Assembly: GCF_003990975.1 (NCBI RefSeq)
Contig: NZ_RZJR01000011.1
Location: forward strand, 124,001 to 188,000
Direction of reading: 5' to 3'
Origin: Cohnella sp. AR92
GTDB lineage: Bacteria; Bacillota; Bacilli; Paenibacillales; Paenibacillaceae
DNA length: 64,000 nt
Position numbers and translations under genes: made by a program. Shown piece after piece: positions 41,051 to 49,358 of this stretch (position 1 is its first letter; every line of letters starts with the position of its first letter). The notes beneath the pieces were generated by a model. The model was not told where the DNA came from, ran no database searches, and was given only the letters and a program-made list of their open reading frames with translations.

Positions 41051-42271
41051 ATGATCAGAAATGTGGAACAGCCCGAGTCGATGAACCGGTCGCCGCGCAG
41101 CCGCATGCAGGATTACTTGGCAGCCAGCGCACGCGCCATCCCTCCATCCGGGATCCGGCGCTTCTTCGACTTGGTGAGCGCAAGCAAGGACAGCAGCATC
41201 ATCTCTCTTGGCGTAGGCGAGCCCGACTTCGTCACGCCGTGGCGTTACCGGGATGCCGCCGTTTACTCCCTGGAGAAGGGCAAGACCCAATATACGTCGA
41301 ACGCCGGCATGCCGGAGCTACGCGAAGCGATCGGGCAATACCTGAATGACCGCTTCGAGCTGAACTATAACCCCGCCGACGAAATTCTCGTTACGGTAGG
41401 AGGCAGCGAAGCGATCGATCTCGCGATCCGCGCCCTTATCGAGCCGGGAGACGAGATCCTCATTCCCGAGCCGACCTATTTGCCTTACAATCCGATCGCG
41501 TCTTTAAGCGGCGGCGTGCCTGTCGGAATCGAGACGTTCGCCAAGGATCAGTTCAAGCTGACGGCCGAAAGCCTCAGAGCGGTACTAACCCCGCGTTCCA
41601 AGGTTCTCGTCCTTTGCTATCCGAGCAATCCGACCGGAGCGATCATGAGCTACGAGGATCTGCTGCCGATCGCCAAGCTCGTCGAAGAGAATGACCTGAT
41701 CGTCATCTCCGACGAGATTTACGCCGAGCTGACGTATGGATCAAAGCACGTAAGCTTCGCGTCGCTGCCGGGCATGAAGGATCGCACCATCGTCGTCAGC
41801 GGCTTCTCCAAGGCGTTCGCGATGACCGGCTGGCGCATGGGTTACGCTTGCGGGCACCCGGAGCTGATCAGCGCGATGCTCAAGATTCACCAGTATACCG
41901 TGATGTGCGCTCCGATCATGGGGCAGGTGGCGGCGCTCGAAGCGCTGACGAACGGAATGGAAGAGATGGCGAAGATGATCGAGTCCTACAATCAACGCCG
42001 CCGGCTTGTCGTTCAAGGCTTCCGCCAGATCGGGCTGGAGTGCCACGAGCCGCAAGGAGCCTTCTATGCGTTCCCTTCGATCGCATCGACGGGCTTGAGC
42101 TCGGAGGAGTTCGCGTCCAGGCTTCTCTTGGAGGCGAAAGTAGCCGCCGTACCGGGCTACGTGTTCGGACGCGGAGGCGAAGGATTCATTCGTTGTTCAT
42201 ATGCCACATCCGTGACACAGTTAACGGAGGCGTTGGATAGAATCGGCGAATTTTTGAACAAATTGCGATAA
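41051..42271 (+). CDS. alaT: class I aminotransferase, AlaT-like
   Basis: The 406-residue PLP enzyme shows SLGVGEPDFVTPWRYRDAAV, the YTSNAGMPELREAI segment, CYPSNPTGA, the Asp of VISDEIYAELTY, and the PLP Lys in SGFSKAFAMTGWRMGY. The fold type I, subgroup I-gamma sequence and the neighbouring Lrp-type regulator match B. subtilis AlaT, which makes alanine from pyruvate and glutamate. An aromatic or aspartate aminotransferase is the alternative. Confidence 0.85.
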   Translation: MIRNVEQPESMNRSPRSRMQDYLAASARAIPPSGIRRFFDLVSASKDSSIISLGVGEPDFVTPWRYRDAAVYSLEKGKTQYTSNAGMPELREAIGQYLNDRFELNYNPADEILVTVGGSEAIDLAIRALIEPGDEILIPEPTYLPYNPIASLSGGVPVGIETFAKDQFKLTAESLRAVLTPRSKVLVLCYPSNPTGAIMSYEDLLPIAKLVEENDLIVISDEIYAELTYGSKHVSFASLPGMKDRTIVVSGFSKAFAMTGWRMGYACGHPELISAMLKIHQYTVMCAPIMGQVAALEALTNGMEEMAKMIESYNQRRRLVVQGFRQIGLECHEPQGAFYAFPSIASTGLSSEEFASRLLLEAKVAAVPGYVFGRGGEGFIRCSYATSVTQLTEALDRIGEFLNKLR

Positions 42272-42315
42272 TCTTGCAAAAACCTCCAAAATAGTTAGGC
42301 TTTTTCTCTATGTTC

Positions 42316-42324
42316 TGCTATAAT
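42316..42324 (+). promoter_or_regulatory. extended -10 promoter of the Spo0E-like gene
   Basis: TGCTATAAT combines a TG extension with a perfect -10. No good -35 lies upstream, as expected for this promoter type. Confidence 0.45.
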
Positions 42325-42380
42325 TACCCTTGTTTTTTATCCCGCTTGATGTTGATTCATCATGTGAAAGGGGAGAGAGC

Positions 42381-42650
42381 ATGGCGATGGCGGAACAGCA
42401 ATCATCCATTACGAGTCAGAATGCCGCGGTCCATCTTATCTCGACCAATTCAGAAGAAGAGAAAGACATCGCACCGGCATATGCCGCATATCTCGGGAAT
42501 CTCGCAGATGAGATCGATGATCTTCGAGGCCGGATGACGGAGGCTTTTCTTAAGGAAGAGTCCTTCCTATCCGAATCTGTTATCGAAATTAGTAGATTGC
42601 TGGATACGAAAATTATCGAATACATGAAGCTTGTGTCTTCTGCCCGATAA
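42381..42650 (+). CDS. Spo0E-family aspartyl-phosphate phosphatase
   Basis: The start is the ATG giving MAMAEQQSSI after a GGGGAGAG ribosome site. The 89-residue helical protein has the Spo0E signature: LADEIDDLRGRMTEAFLKE, then VIEISRLLDTKIIEYMKL, where the S-x-x-L-D element carries the catalytic residues. Such proteins dephosphorylate Spo0A and delay sporulation. The N-terminal 25 residues are not conserved in the family. The gene has its own promoter and terminator. Confidence 0.85.
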   Translation: MAMAEQQSSITSQNAAVHLISTNSEEEKDIAPAYAAYLGNLADEIDDLRGRMTEAFLKEESFLSESVIEISRLLDTKIIEYMKLVSSAR

Positions 42651-42683
42651 GCCAGGTCATTCCCGTGACCGGGCTTTTTCTTT
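42651..42683 (+). terminator. terminator after the Spo0E-like gene
   Basis: GGTCA and TGACC arms within GCC...GGC are followed by TTTTTC. Confidence 0.8.
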
Positions 42684-42729
42684 TGTGCTATAGTAAATCT
42701 CAGGAAAGGGTCCGAGGAGGGGATCGCGC

Positions 42730-43419
42730 ATGCTGGGGATGGTCACCGGGGGTGTTGGCTGCGGAAAATCGGCGTATGCCGAGAGGTGGGCGGCGTCACT
42801 TGGACGGGAGGCAATCCTGCTCAGCTGCCCCGCTTGGCCCTATGAGAATCATAAGGCATCGGAAGCGGACAAGCGATCTTCAATCAGGCCGAGCGCCGTC
42901 CAGGCTGCTTGGCAGGAATGGGAAGCCGACGAGAGCCTATCCGATCGGCTGGATCAAATCAACCTGAGATCGAATCCGTTCCGGGCGGACCATCGGGTCA
43001 TCGTGCTCGACAGCTTGTCCGGCTGGCTTAGGAGATCGATTCTTGAAGCGAGAAAAGAAGCCTACATGGCGCCGCCGGAGGAACCTCCGCGCCGAGGGCG
43101 CCGCAAGAGGCTTCCCGAGACGGAAGAGGTATTCGCCTTGCGAGCCGGCAAGGTCGCAAGGGATTTTCAGGCCGTGGTCGACGCGCTGCTGCGTTTTCAC
43201 GGCAGGAGGATCGTCGTCACGGAGCAGCCGGCGCTCGGGCTTGCGGACGACCCATGGGAGCGATGGTACGCGCGAGAGCTTGCGGCCGCGAACCTCCGGC
43301 TGGCGGAGCGCTGCACGGAGATGAGGATGATCGTCTCCGGTACGGCGATGGAGATAAAGAGCGCACGAACGAAACGGGGGAACCATGACGATGAGAATTT
43401 ATACCCGAACCGGCGATAA
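42730..43419 (+). CDS. cobU: adenosylcobinamide kinase/guanylyltransferase (CobU type)
   Basis: CobU phosphorylates adenosylcobinamide and adds GMP, joining salvage to the final steps of coenzyme B12 synthesis. The 229-residue protein has a P-loop (VTGGVGCGKSAYAERWA), IVLDSLSGWLRR as Walker B, and the C-terminal TEQPALGLADDPWERWYARE. It is longer than usual through a basic Pro/Arg insertion (PPEEPPRRGRRKRLPE). GAGGAGGGG precedes the start. The 3' end overlaps the adenosyltransferase gene by 35 bases. Confidence 0.85.
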   Translation: MLGMVTGGVGCGKSAYAERWAASLGREAILLSCPAWPYENHKASEADKRSSIRPSAVQAAWQEWEADESLSDRLDQINLRSNPFRADHRVIVLDSLSGWLRRSILEARKEAYMAPPEEPPRRGRRKRLPETEEVFALRAGKVARDFQAVVDALLRFHGRRIVVTEQPALGLADDPWERWYARELAAANLRLAERCTEMRMIVSGTAMEIKSARTKRGNHDDENLYPNRR

Positions 43420-43978
43420 AGGCACGACCTCCGTAATCGGAGCGCGCGTGTCCAAGGACGATGCCAGGGTCGAGGCTTACGGAACGATAGATGAACTGAA
43501 CAGCTTGGTCGGACAAGCGGCGGCTTGGCTGGCGGAGCGGGAGATCAACGGAAGCGGCGAGCTGCTTGAGCAGCTTTACCAAATTCAACATGAGCTGTTC
43601 GATTGCGGCTCCGATCTCTCCTACGCCGATCCGAAGCCGGAACAGCTGAAAGTCGAAGCTTCCATGGCCGCAAGGCTGGAGGAGTGGATCGATCGGCATG
43701 AAGAAGGATTGCCGCCGCTCCAGCGATTCATTCTGCCCGGCGGCAGTCCGCTTGCCGCCCAGCTTCACGTCTGTCGCACCGTCTGCCGCAGAGCGGAACG
43801 GAGAACGGTGACGATGGCTTCTTCTCAAGCTTGTCCCGAAGAGGTCGTTCGCTACTTGAATCGATTGTCGGACTATTTCTTCACGGCAGCCCGCAAGGCG
43901 AACGTTCTTCTGTCGGTTCCCGACGTGGAATACGCGCGGGGCGCCAACGTATTCTCCCGGAGGTCGCAGACGGAATGA
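43385..43978 (+). CDS. cob(I)alamin adenosyltransferase (PduO type)
   Basis: The enzyme transfers the adenosyl group of ATP to reduced cobalamin. Motifs are RTGDKGTTSVIGARVSKDDA, RVEAYGTIDELNSLVG and CRTVCRRAERRTV, with the conserved Arg and Asn near LNRLSDYFFTAAR. At 197 residues it is of normal length. The start could be either of two ATGs six bases apart. It overlaps cobU upstream, and the pseudouridine synthase start downstream by four bases, so all three are coupled. No other cobalamin genes are in the window. Confidence 0.92.
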   Translation: MTMRIYTRTGDKGTTSVIGARVSKDDARVEAYGTIDELNSLVGQAAAWLAEREINGSGELLEQLYQIQHELFDCGSDLSYADPKPEQLKVEASMAARLEEWIDRHEEGLPPLQRFILPGGSPLAAQLHVCRTVCRRAERRTVTMASSQACPEEVVRYLNRLSDYFFTAARKANVLLSVPDVEYARGANVFSRRSQTE

Positions 43979-44931
43979 AGGAAAGCTATTACGCCCCGGT
44001 CGTCCACATCGCAGACGAGAAAGACGAAGGGAAGATGCTTCGGGACGTGCTTCGCAACCGGCTTGGCGTCTCCAGAAGGCTGTTCGTCAAGCTGAAGCAA
44101 TCGGAGGAAGGCCTCACCATCAACGGCGAGAAGGCCTACCCCAGCTTCCGGCTGGCGGTTGGCGACGTCGTCGAATTCCGGATGGAGCAGGAGATGTCGG
44201 ACGACATCCTTCCGCAACCAATTCCGCTGAACATCGTATTTGAAGATGAGCATCTATTGGTATTGAATAAACCGGCCGGCATCATCGTGCACCCGACGAC
44301 CGGCCATTACGCGAATACTCTCGCGAACGGCGTCGTTCATTATTGGCGGGAGAAAGGCGAGAACTGCCGTTTCCGCCCGGTGCACCGCCTGGACCAGGAT
44401 ACGTCGGGACTTGTCGTCATCGCGAAGCACCCGTACGCGCATCAGCAGCTCTCCGTGCAGATGATGGAGGGGACGATCGAGAAGCGCTACCGGGCTTACG
44501 CGTACGGCCGTCCTCCGCAGGAATCGGGGGAAGTGAACGAGCCGATCGGCCGGGTCCCGACGGACCCTCATCGAAGGGCCGTTCTGGAAGACGGCGCGCC
44601 GTCCCTCACCTATTACACGGTCGCCGAAGCCTACCCTTGCGGAGCTTCGGCTCTCGACATCAAGCTCGGAACCGGTCGAACTCATCAGATTCGCGTGCAT
44701 ATGGGCTGGATCGGATGCCCCCTCATCGGAGACACGTATTATGCCGATCCGAAGTGGGAGGCGACGGAGCTCGCCTCAAGACTGGCCGGAGCGATCGACA
44801 GGCAGGCGCTGCACGCGTCCCTGCTCGCGTTCCGGCATCCGATTACGGAAGAGAGATTAGAGCTCAGAGCCGAGCTTCCGCCCGATCTGCGGGAGCTGGA
44901 ACGCACTCTTGAAGAGCTTCCGCCTTTGTAA
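43975..44931 (+). CDS. RluA/RluD-family pseudouridine synthase
   Basis: The ATG overlapping the upstream stop (ATGA) is chosen, with CGGAGG upstream. The 318-residue protein has an N-terminal S4-type RNA-binding domain (LGVSRRLFVKLKQSEEGLTI) and a catalytic domain with the active Asp in FRPVHRLDQDTSGLVVIAK. It also shows LNKPAGIIVHPT and GRTHQIRVHMGWIGCPL. It should isomerise a uridine in ribosomal RNA; the target site cannot be assigned. Confidence 0.93.
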   Translation: MKESYYAPVVHIADEKDEGKMLRDVLRNRLGVSRRLFVKLKQSEEGLTINGEKAYPSFRLAVGDVVEFRMEQEMSDDILPQPIPLNIVFEDEHLLVLNKPAGIIVHPTTGHYANTLANGVVHYWREKGENCRFRPVHRLDQDTSGLVVIAKHPYAHQQLSVQMMEGTIEKRYRAYAYGRPPQESGEVNEPIGRVPTDPHRRAVLEDGAPSLTYYTVAEAYPCGASALDIKLGTGRTHQIRVHMGWIGCPLIGDTYYADPKWEATELASRLAGAIDRQALHASLLAFRHPITEERLELRAELPPDLRELERTLEELPPL

Positions 44932-44986
44932 CATTGGAGCCGTCCACGCCTTTTTTTTGAAAACAAGTATCGGAGGAACTTACAGC

Positions 44987-45346
44987 ATGAGCAAGCCGCT
45001 CGTCGTCTATCATTATCCAACCTGCGGAACGTGCCGCAAAGCCGTGCAATGGCTGCGTTCGAGAGGGCATGAACTGGAGCTTCGCCATATCGTGGAGACG
45101 CCCCCAAGCGCGGAAGAACTGAGCAAGCTGATCCCGCTTAGCGGATTGCCGATCCAGAAGTGGTTTAACGTGTCCGGCGAAGTCTACAAGGAGCTTAGCC
45201 TTAAAGACAAACTGCCTTCGATGACGGAAGAGGAGAAAATCAAGCTGTTGGCCTCGAACGGCAAGCTGATCAAGCGTCCCGTTATTTATAACGACGAGCA
45301 AGCGACGGTCGGCTTCCGCGAGGAAGAGCTGTCCAAAGTATGGTGA
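44987..45346 (+). CDS. ArsC/Spx-family protein, YusI-like
   Basis: The start is the ATG giving MSKPLVVYHYPTCG, with GGAGGA upstream. The 119-residue thioredoxin-like protein has the CGTCRKA motif, so a CxxC pair is kept, and ends with LIKRPVIYNDEQATVGFREE. It is close in length and pattern to B. subtilis YusI. Arsenate reductase activity is not implied. Spx itself lacks this end sequence, so a YusI-type redox protein is the better call. Confidence 0.85.
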   Translation: MSKPLVVYHYPTCGTCRKAVQWLRSRGHELELRHIVETPPSAEELSKLIPLSGLPIQKWFNVSGEVYKELSLKDKLPSMTEEEKIKLLASNGKLIKRPVIYNDEQATVGFREEELSKVW

Positions 45347-46488
45347 ACGAGCCTAAAGAGCCGGACGATAAACGTTCGGACCCAAGGAATGTGCACGAGG
45401 AGGGGGAACGCCCGGTGTCGCTGGAAGTCAAGGAAGAGACGCAGCCGGAGACCAAGCGAGGCCGAGGCTCATGGGCATGGGGAGCCGGATTGATGGTTCT
45501 GCTGTCCAAAGGCAAGACGCTGCTGCTGCTCCTGCTTAAATTCGGCAAGCCGCTGCTCTCGATGGCGGTCACGGTCGGCGCTTACGCTCTTCTGTATCCA
45601 TGGACGTTCGCGCTCGGCTTCGTCGCTCTTCTCTTCGTTCACGAGATGGGCCACGTATGGGCGGCGAAAAGGCGGGGCTTGCCGGTATCCTCTCCGCTAT
45701 TCATTCCTTTCTTGGGAGCCCTTATCACGATGAAAAGGCATCCGAAGGACGCGGAGACGGAGGCGTACGTTGCGATAGGCGGCCCGATTCTGGGAACGGT
45801 CGGAGCGTTATTCTGCTTCCTGCTCGCGGAATGGACCGGCAGCGAGGTGTGGTATGCCCTGGCTTACGTTGGATTCTTCCTTAATCTATTAAATCTGCTT
45901 CCGATTCATCCTCTCGACGGAGGACGAATCACCAAGGCGGTCAGCCGCTGGCTGTGGGTCGCGGGGGCGGTACTCGCGCCTCTCGTCATCTGGTATACGC
46001 ATAGCATCCTGTTCGCTTTCATATGGGTCTGGTTCCTGTGGCAGATGTACCGGGAGTTCTTCCGCAAGAAAGCCGAGCGGCCGGTGTACGTGGAAGGAAT
46101 CTATGAAGCGGACGTGGATCCGGATCTGCCCGATTGGTACCTCTCCGGCCAATCCCATCGGCGGGAGCTGCCCTTCACGGCGTACTGCCGGATGGACGGC
46201 CAGCATGTGGCGGAGTTCCGGTGGGAGCCGTTGTCGTTCCGCGGCGAGCTGGAGATCGATACGCCTTGCACGATTCATAGCGTTCGCATCGTACAGGTGG
46301 AGAACCAAAGCGAGGATAACCGGGTGCGGTTCAAGGTACGGCTGGAGGGCGAGGCTTATCAATCCGACCACTATTACGAAGTGCCGTTAAGCGTTCGCTG
46401 GCGCTTCGGCTTGACGTACGGAGGCTTGGCCGCTTTCCTCGGGTATATGATGTGGGCGATTCACGAGATGGGGCTTACGAATCCTTAA
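45340..46488 (+). CDS. site-2 protease family membrane metalloprotease (M50)
   Basis: The 382-residue protein has the zinc motif HEMGH at residues 101-105 inside a membrane segment and the third ligand in LLPIHPLDGGR. About five hydrophobic segments are present. The C-terminal third is a soluble beta-rich region (VRIVQVENQSEDNRVRFKV) followed by a last membrane helix. Such proteases cut membrane proteins to release regulators. The start overlaps the previous stop (ATGGTGA). A GTG at 45415 with AGGAGGGGG eight bases upstream is a strong alternative and would remove a very acidic N-terminus. Confidence 0.88.
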   Translation: MVNEPKEPDDKRSDPRNVHEEGERPVSLEVKEETQPETKRGRGSWAWGAGLMVLLSKGKTLLLLLLKFGKPLLSMAVTVGAYALLYPWTFALGFVALLFVHEMGHVWAAKRRGLPVSSPLFIPFLGALITMKRHPKDAETEAYVAIGGPILGTVGALFCFLLAEWTGSEVWYALAYVGFFLNLLNLLPIHPLDGGRITKAVSRWLWVAGAVLAPLVIWYTHSILFAFIWVWFLWQMYREFFRKKAERPVYVEGIYEADVDPDLPDWYLSGQSHRRELPFTAYCRMDGQHVAEFRWEPLSFRGELEIDTPCTIHSVRIVQVENQSEDNRVRFKVRLEGEAYQSDHYYEVPLSVRWRFGLTYGGLAAFLGYMMWAIHEMGLTNP

Positions 46489-46544
46489 GCTCTTGAGCAA
46501 GGGCATAACCAGATAGACAGAAACGGAAGGAAGACGTTAACGGG

Positions 46545-47738
46545 ATGAGTTCTAGCGCAAGCAAGTGGCGTTCAAGCCGATTGGACAAATTGGGATCGTC
46601 GATCTTCGCGGAGATCTCAAGAGGGAAGAGCGAGGCGCGGCAGAGGGGGATCGACGTGATCTCGCTGGATATCGGGACTCCGGCGCTTCCTCCGGCCGAG
46701 GAGGTTCGCTCCGCTCTGGCTTCGGCCAGCATGGACGAGAGGAATTACGGGTATCCGGGAACGCAGGGCTCCGAACGCTTCCGGACAACGGTGGCGACCT
46801 GGTTCGAGCATCGCTTCGGCGTGAAGCTGGATCCCGACAAGGAGATTCTGTCCCTGATGGGAACGCAGGACGGCCTGGCGCATCTTGCGCTGGCCGTGAC
46901 CGATCCGGGAGACGGCGCGCTGCTGCCCGATCCGGGTTATCCGGTATACCAGGCAGGCTTGGCCGTCGCGGGCGTCGAGACGATTCCGCTGCCGCTGCTG
47001 GAGGAGAACGGCTATCTGCCGGACTTTGATTCGGTGCCGGATGAGGCGTGGAGAAAGGCGAAGTTCATGCTGCTCAACTATCCGAGCAATCCTTTGTCGG
47101 CGGTGGCGGACCTGGCGTTCTATGAGAAAGCGGTTCGGGTGGCGAAGGAACGGGGCGTGCTGCTGGTAAGCGACAATGCCTACAGCGAGATGGCTTTCGA
47201 CGGGTTCCGTCCGCCCAGCGTCCTGGAGGTGCCGGGTGCGATGGACGTGGCGATCGAGTTCCACTCGATGTCGAAGTCGTTCCATCTGGCCGGAGCGCGC
47301 ATCGGCTTCGCCGTCGGCAATCGGGAAGTGCTGGAGACGCTGGCCAGCCTCAAAGGCAACATCGACTTCGGCGTGTTCCAGGCGGTTCAAGAAGCGGCGG
47401 TTGCCGCGCTTGAGAAGGACATGACCGATCCGGCTCCAGCCTTCGAGCTGTACGAGTGCCGCCGGGACCTGTTCTTGGCTGAGCTGGACAAGCACGGCTG
47501 GAGCATTCCGCGCTCCAAGGCGACGATGTTCGTCTGGGCGCCGGTTCCTTCGGGCTGGACGTCGCGGGACTTCGCCGAGCAGCTGCTGGAGAGCACGGGC
47601 GTCGCCGTCATTCCCGGCAACGCGTTCGGCTCGCGCGGCGAAGGCTATGTGCGCCTCGCACTCGTCGAGCCGGAGGAACGGCTGCTCGAGGCGGCCGCTA
47701 GGATCGGCCGGTTCCTGAGGGAAGCCGGAGAGGTCTGA
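46545..47738 (+). CDS. class I/II aminotransferase, DapL/PatA-like
   Basis: The 397-residue PLP enzyme shows ISLDIGTPALPPAEEVRSAL, YGYPGTQGSERFRTTVATWF, NYPSNPLSA, SDNAYSEMAF and the PLP Lys in HSMSKSFHLAGARIGFAVG. The pattern is nearest to LL-diaminopimelate or aspartate-type aminotransferases of Firmicutes. The substrate is uncertain, and no lysine-pathway genes are adjacent. GGAAG lies upstream of the start. The 3' end runs into GAGGTCTGAG direct repeats. Confidence 0.82.
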   Translation: MSSSASKWRSSRLDKLGSSIFAEISRGKSEARQRGIDVISLDIGTPALPPAEEVRSALASASMDERNYGYPGTQGSERFRTTVATWFEHRFGVKLDPDKEILSLMGTQDGLAHLALAVTDPGDGALLPDPGYPVYQAGLAVAGVETIPLPLLEENGYLPDFDSVPDEAWRKAKFMLLNYPSNPLSAVADLAFYEKAVRVAKERGVLLVSDNAYSEMAFDGFRPPSVLEVPGAMDVAIEFHSMSKSFHLAGARIGFAVGNREVLETLASLKGNIDFGVFQAVQEAAVAALEKDMTDPAPAFELYECRRDLFLAELDKHGWSIPRSKATMFVWAPVPSGWTSRDFAEQLLESTGVAVIPGNAFGSRGEGYVRLALVEPEERLLEAAARIGRFLREAGEV

Positions 47739-47861
47739 GAGGGCTGAGAGGTCTGAGATCCGGATGCGCGGGAGATTCCGGGGATGCTGGAGATGCTTGT
47801 AGAGGTTGAAGAGGCCGTAGAGGCCTGCTGACGAGGGCAGGCTCCAGATGGAGGATTCATG

Positions 47862-47888
47862 AGCGAGGGACAATCCCTCGCTTTTTTA
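47862..47888 (+). terminator. terminator after the aminotransferase gene
   Basis: AGCGAGGGA and TCCCTCGCT arms are followed by six T residues. Confidence 0.88.
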
Positions 47889-47910
47889 TTGGATTCACCG
47901 CCCCGAAATG

Positions 47911-48093
47911 TAACGGAAATTTGAGACCCTTAGAGGCTTGTATCGGCGTATTTTGCATTCTAAAGGAAATTACAGACCCTTATATGGACAACACCCCTCT
48001 TTTCGAGGCAAATAGACAGTCTAAGCGTCGCGTATTTCCGTTAGAATTTTTTCTGGTCAATTTCTGGCGTGTAAGGGTCTGATATTTCCGTTA
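47911..48093. repeat. 183-bp element with terminal inverted repeats, copy 2
   Basis: It starts TAACGGAAATTTGAGACCCT, ends ...GATATTTCCGTTA, and has the inner echo AAAGGAAATTACAGACCCTTA. It aligns base for base with 14181-14363, about 80 percent identical by hand count, in the same orientation. The first 24 bases are identical in both copies. Confidence 0.8.
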
Positions 48094-48325
48094 GCCGAGA
48101 ATCAAAGCTAATCGACCGATTGCTAGTGCCGATGAAGTAGGGCAAGCGTTAAGGGGCTTCTTTTCAGGCTCAGTATAGGACAACGTGCGATTGTAGACTT
48201 TTCGGCGTGCTTGTTGGCAACATACAGAAGTGTCTTTACAGGGCTAACGCAATCCACTGGTAAGCCGATAGTCATCAATTTGGTGACGATCCCGCCGCCT
48301 TACACAATTCACCATCCCCGGGACA

Positions 48326-48354
48326 TTGTCACCGCTGCGGCTCTCCTTTAAGAT
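48326..48354 (+). promoter_or_regulatory. candidate promoter of the exonuclease gene
   Basis: TTGTCA and TAAGAT are 17 bases apart, about 60 bases before the start codon. Confidence 0.4.
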
Positions 48355-48415
48355 AGAGAGTGACGATAGAAACGACTGCCCGCAAAACCTATGGAGATTG
48401 GACGGTACCCATTCG

Positions 48416-49285
48416 ATGAATAACAACAAAATTTTGATCGTAGACGGCATGGCCCTGCTGTTCCGGGCGTTCTTCGCCCAATCCTACAGCGCAAGAAGGA
48501 CCCCGGACGGAACGCCGACCAACGCTATCTTCGGGTTCCTGCAATACCTGTTCGACGCGGTCAATACGTTCCGGCCGACGCATGTTCTCTGCTGCTGGGA
48601 TATGGGGAGCAAGACGTTCCGCACGGAGATGTACACCGAATACAAGGCAAACCGTCCGGAAGCCCCGGAGGACCTCGTGCCTCAATTTTCTCTCGTGAAG
48701 GATGTCGTTGCCGCTCTTGGCATTCCGAATCTCGGGATCGAGGGATATGAAGCGGACGACTGCATCGGGACGCTGGCGACCCGGTTGTGCGAGCAAGGCC
48801 ACGTCTACGTGCTTACCGGCGACCAGGACATGCTTCAGCTCGTGTCGGAGCGGGTTCACGTCGTTATCATGAAGAAGGGCAGGCAGAATTACGCGGTTTA
48901 TGATCTGGATCTGCTTAAGGAAGACAAGGGCATTCAGCCGTTCCAGATCGTCGAGCTCAAAGGCTTGACCGGCGATACGAGCGACAACTACCCCGGCGTC
49001 AAAGGCATCGGCGAGAAAACGGCGCTTAAGCTCTTGCTGGAGTACGAGACGATCGACGGCATCCTGGCCAATCTGTCTTCGCTCTCGGCTAGCATCAAGA
49101 CGAAGATCGAGAACGATCTGGACATGCTGCATCTCTCCCGGACGCTGGCGCGGATCAATGTCGACAGTCCGATCGACTGCGTGCTGGACGATTGCCTGTG
49201 GAACGTCTCGATCGAGCAGGCGAAGCCTCTATTCGACCAGTACCGCCTGACGACTCTGCTGCAGATGATCGATTCCGCGAGTTGA
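48416..49285 (+). CDS. 5'-3' exonuclease (PolA N-domain-like, YpcP type)
   Basis: The 289-residue protein is a free-standing version of the DNA polymerase I 5' nuclease. It shows ILIVDGMALLFRAFF, the metal ligands in CCWDMGSKTFRTEMYTEYKA, GYEADDCIGTLA and LTGDQDMLQLV, and the helix-hairpin-helix GLTGDTSDNYPGVKGIGEKT. It would remove RNA primers and flaps and resembles B. subtilis YpcP. The start is the ATG at MNNNKILIVDG; no good ribosome site lies near, so initiation may be weak. Confidence 0.92.
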   Translation: MNNNKILIVDGMALLFRAFFAQSYSARRTPDGTPTNAIFGFLQYLFDAVNTFRPTHVLCCWDMGSKTFRTEMYTEYKANRPEAPEDLVPQFSLVKDVVAALGIPNLGIEGYEADDCIGTLATRLCEQGHVYVLTGDQDMLQLVSERVHVVIMKKGRQNYAVYDLDLLKEDKGIQPFQIVELKGLTGDTSDNYPGVKGIGEKTALKLLLEYETIDGILANLSSLSASIKTKIENDLDMLHLSRTLARINVDSPIDCVLDDCLWNVSIEQAKPLFDQYRLTTLLQMIDSAS

Positions 49286-49293
49286 ACGGCTAA

Positions 49294-49358
49294 CGAACGA
49301 CCCTCTTTTTTCCGACAATAAGGTAGACAATCGGATAAAAGAAAGGGTCGTTTTTTTT
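49294..49358 (+). terminator. strong terminator overlapping the next start codon
   Basis: AACGACCCT and AGGGTCGTT arms, with inner TCCGA/TCGGA pairing, are followed by eight T residues. The TTG start of the next gene lies at the end of the T run. Confidence 0.8.

Larger units (their letters stand above)
47889..48415. other. gene-free interval with the second 183-bp element
   Basis: After the terminator comes the element copy at 47911-48093. From 48094 to about 48320 nothing is recognised. A candidate promoter for the exonuclease gene follows. Confidence 0.6.
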
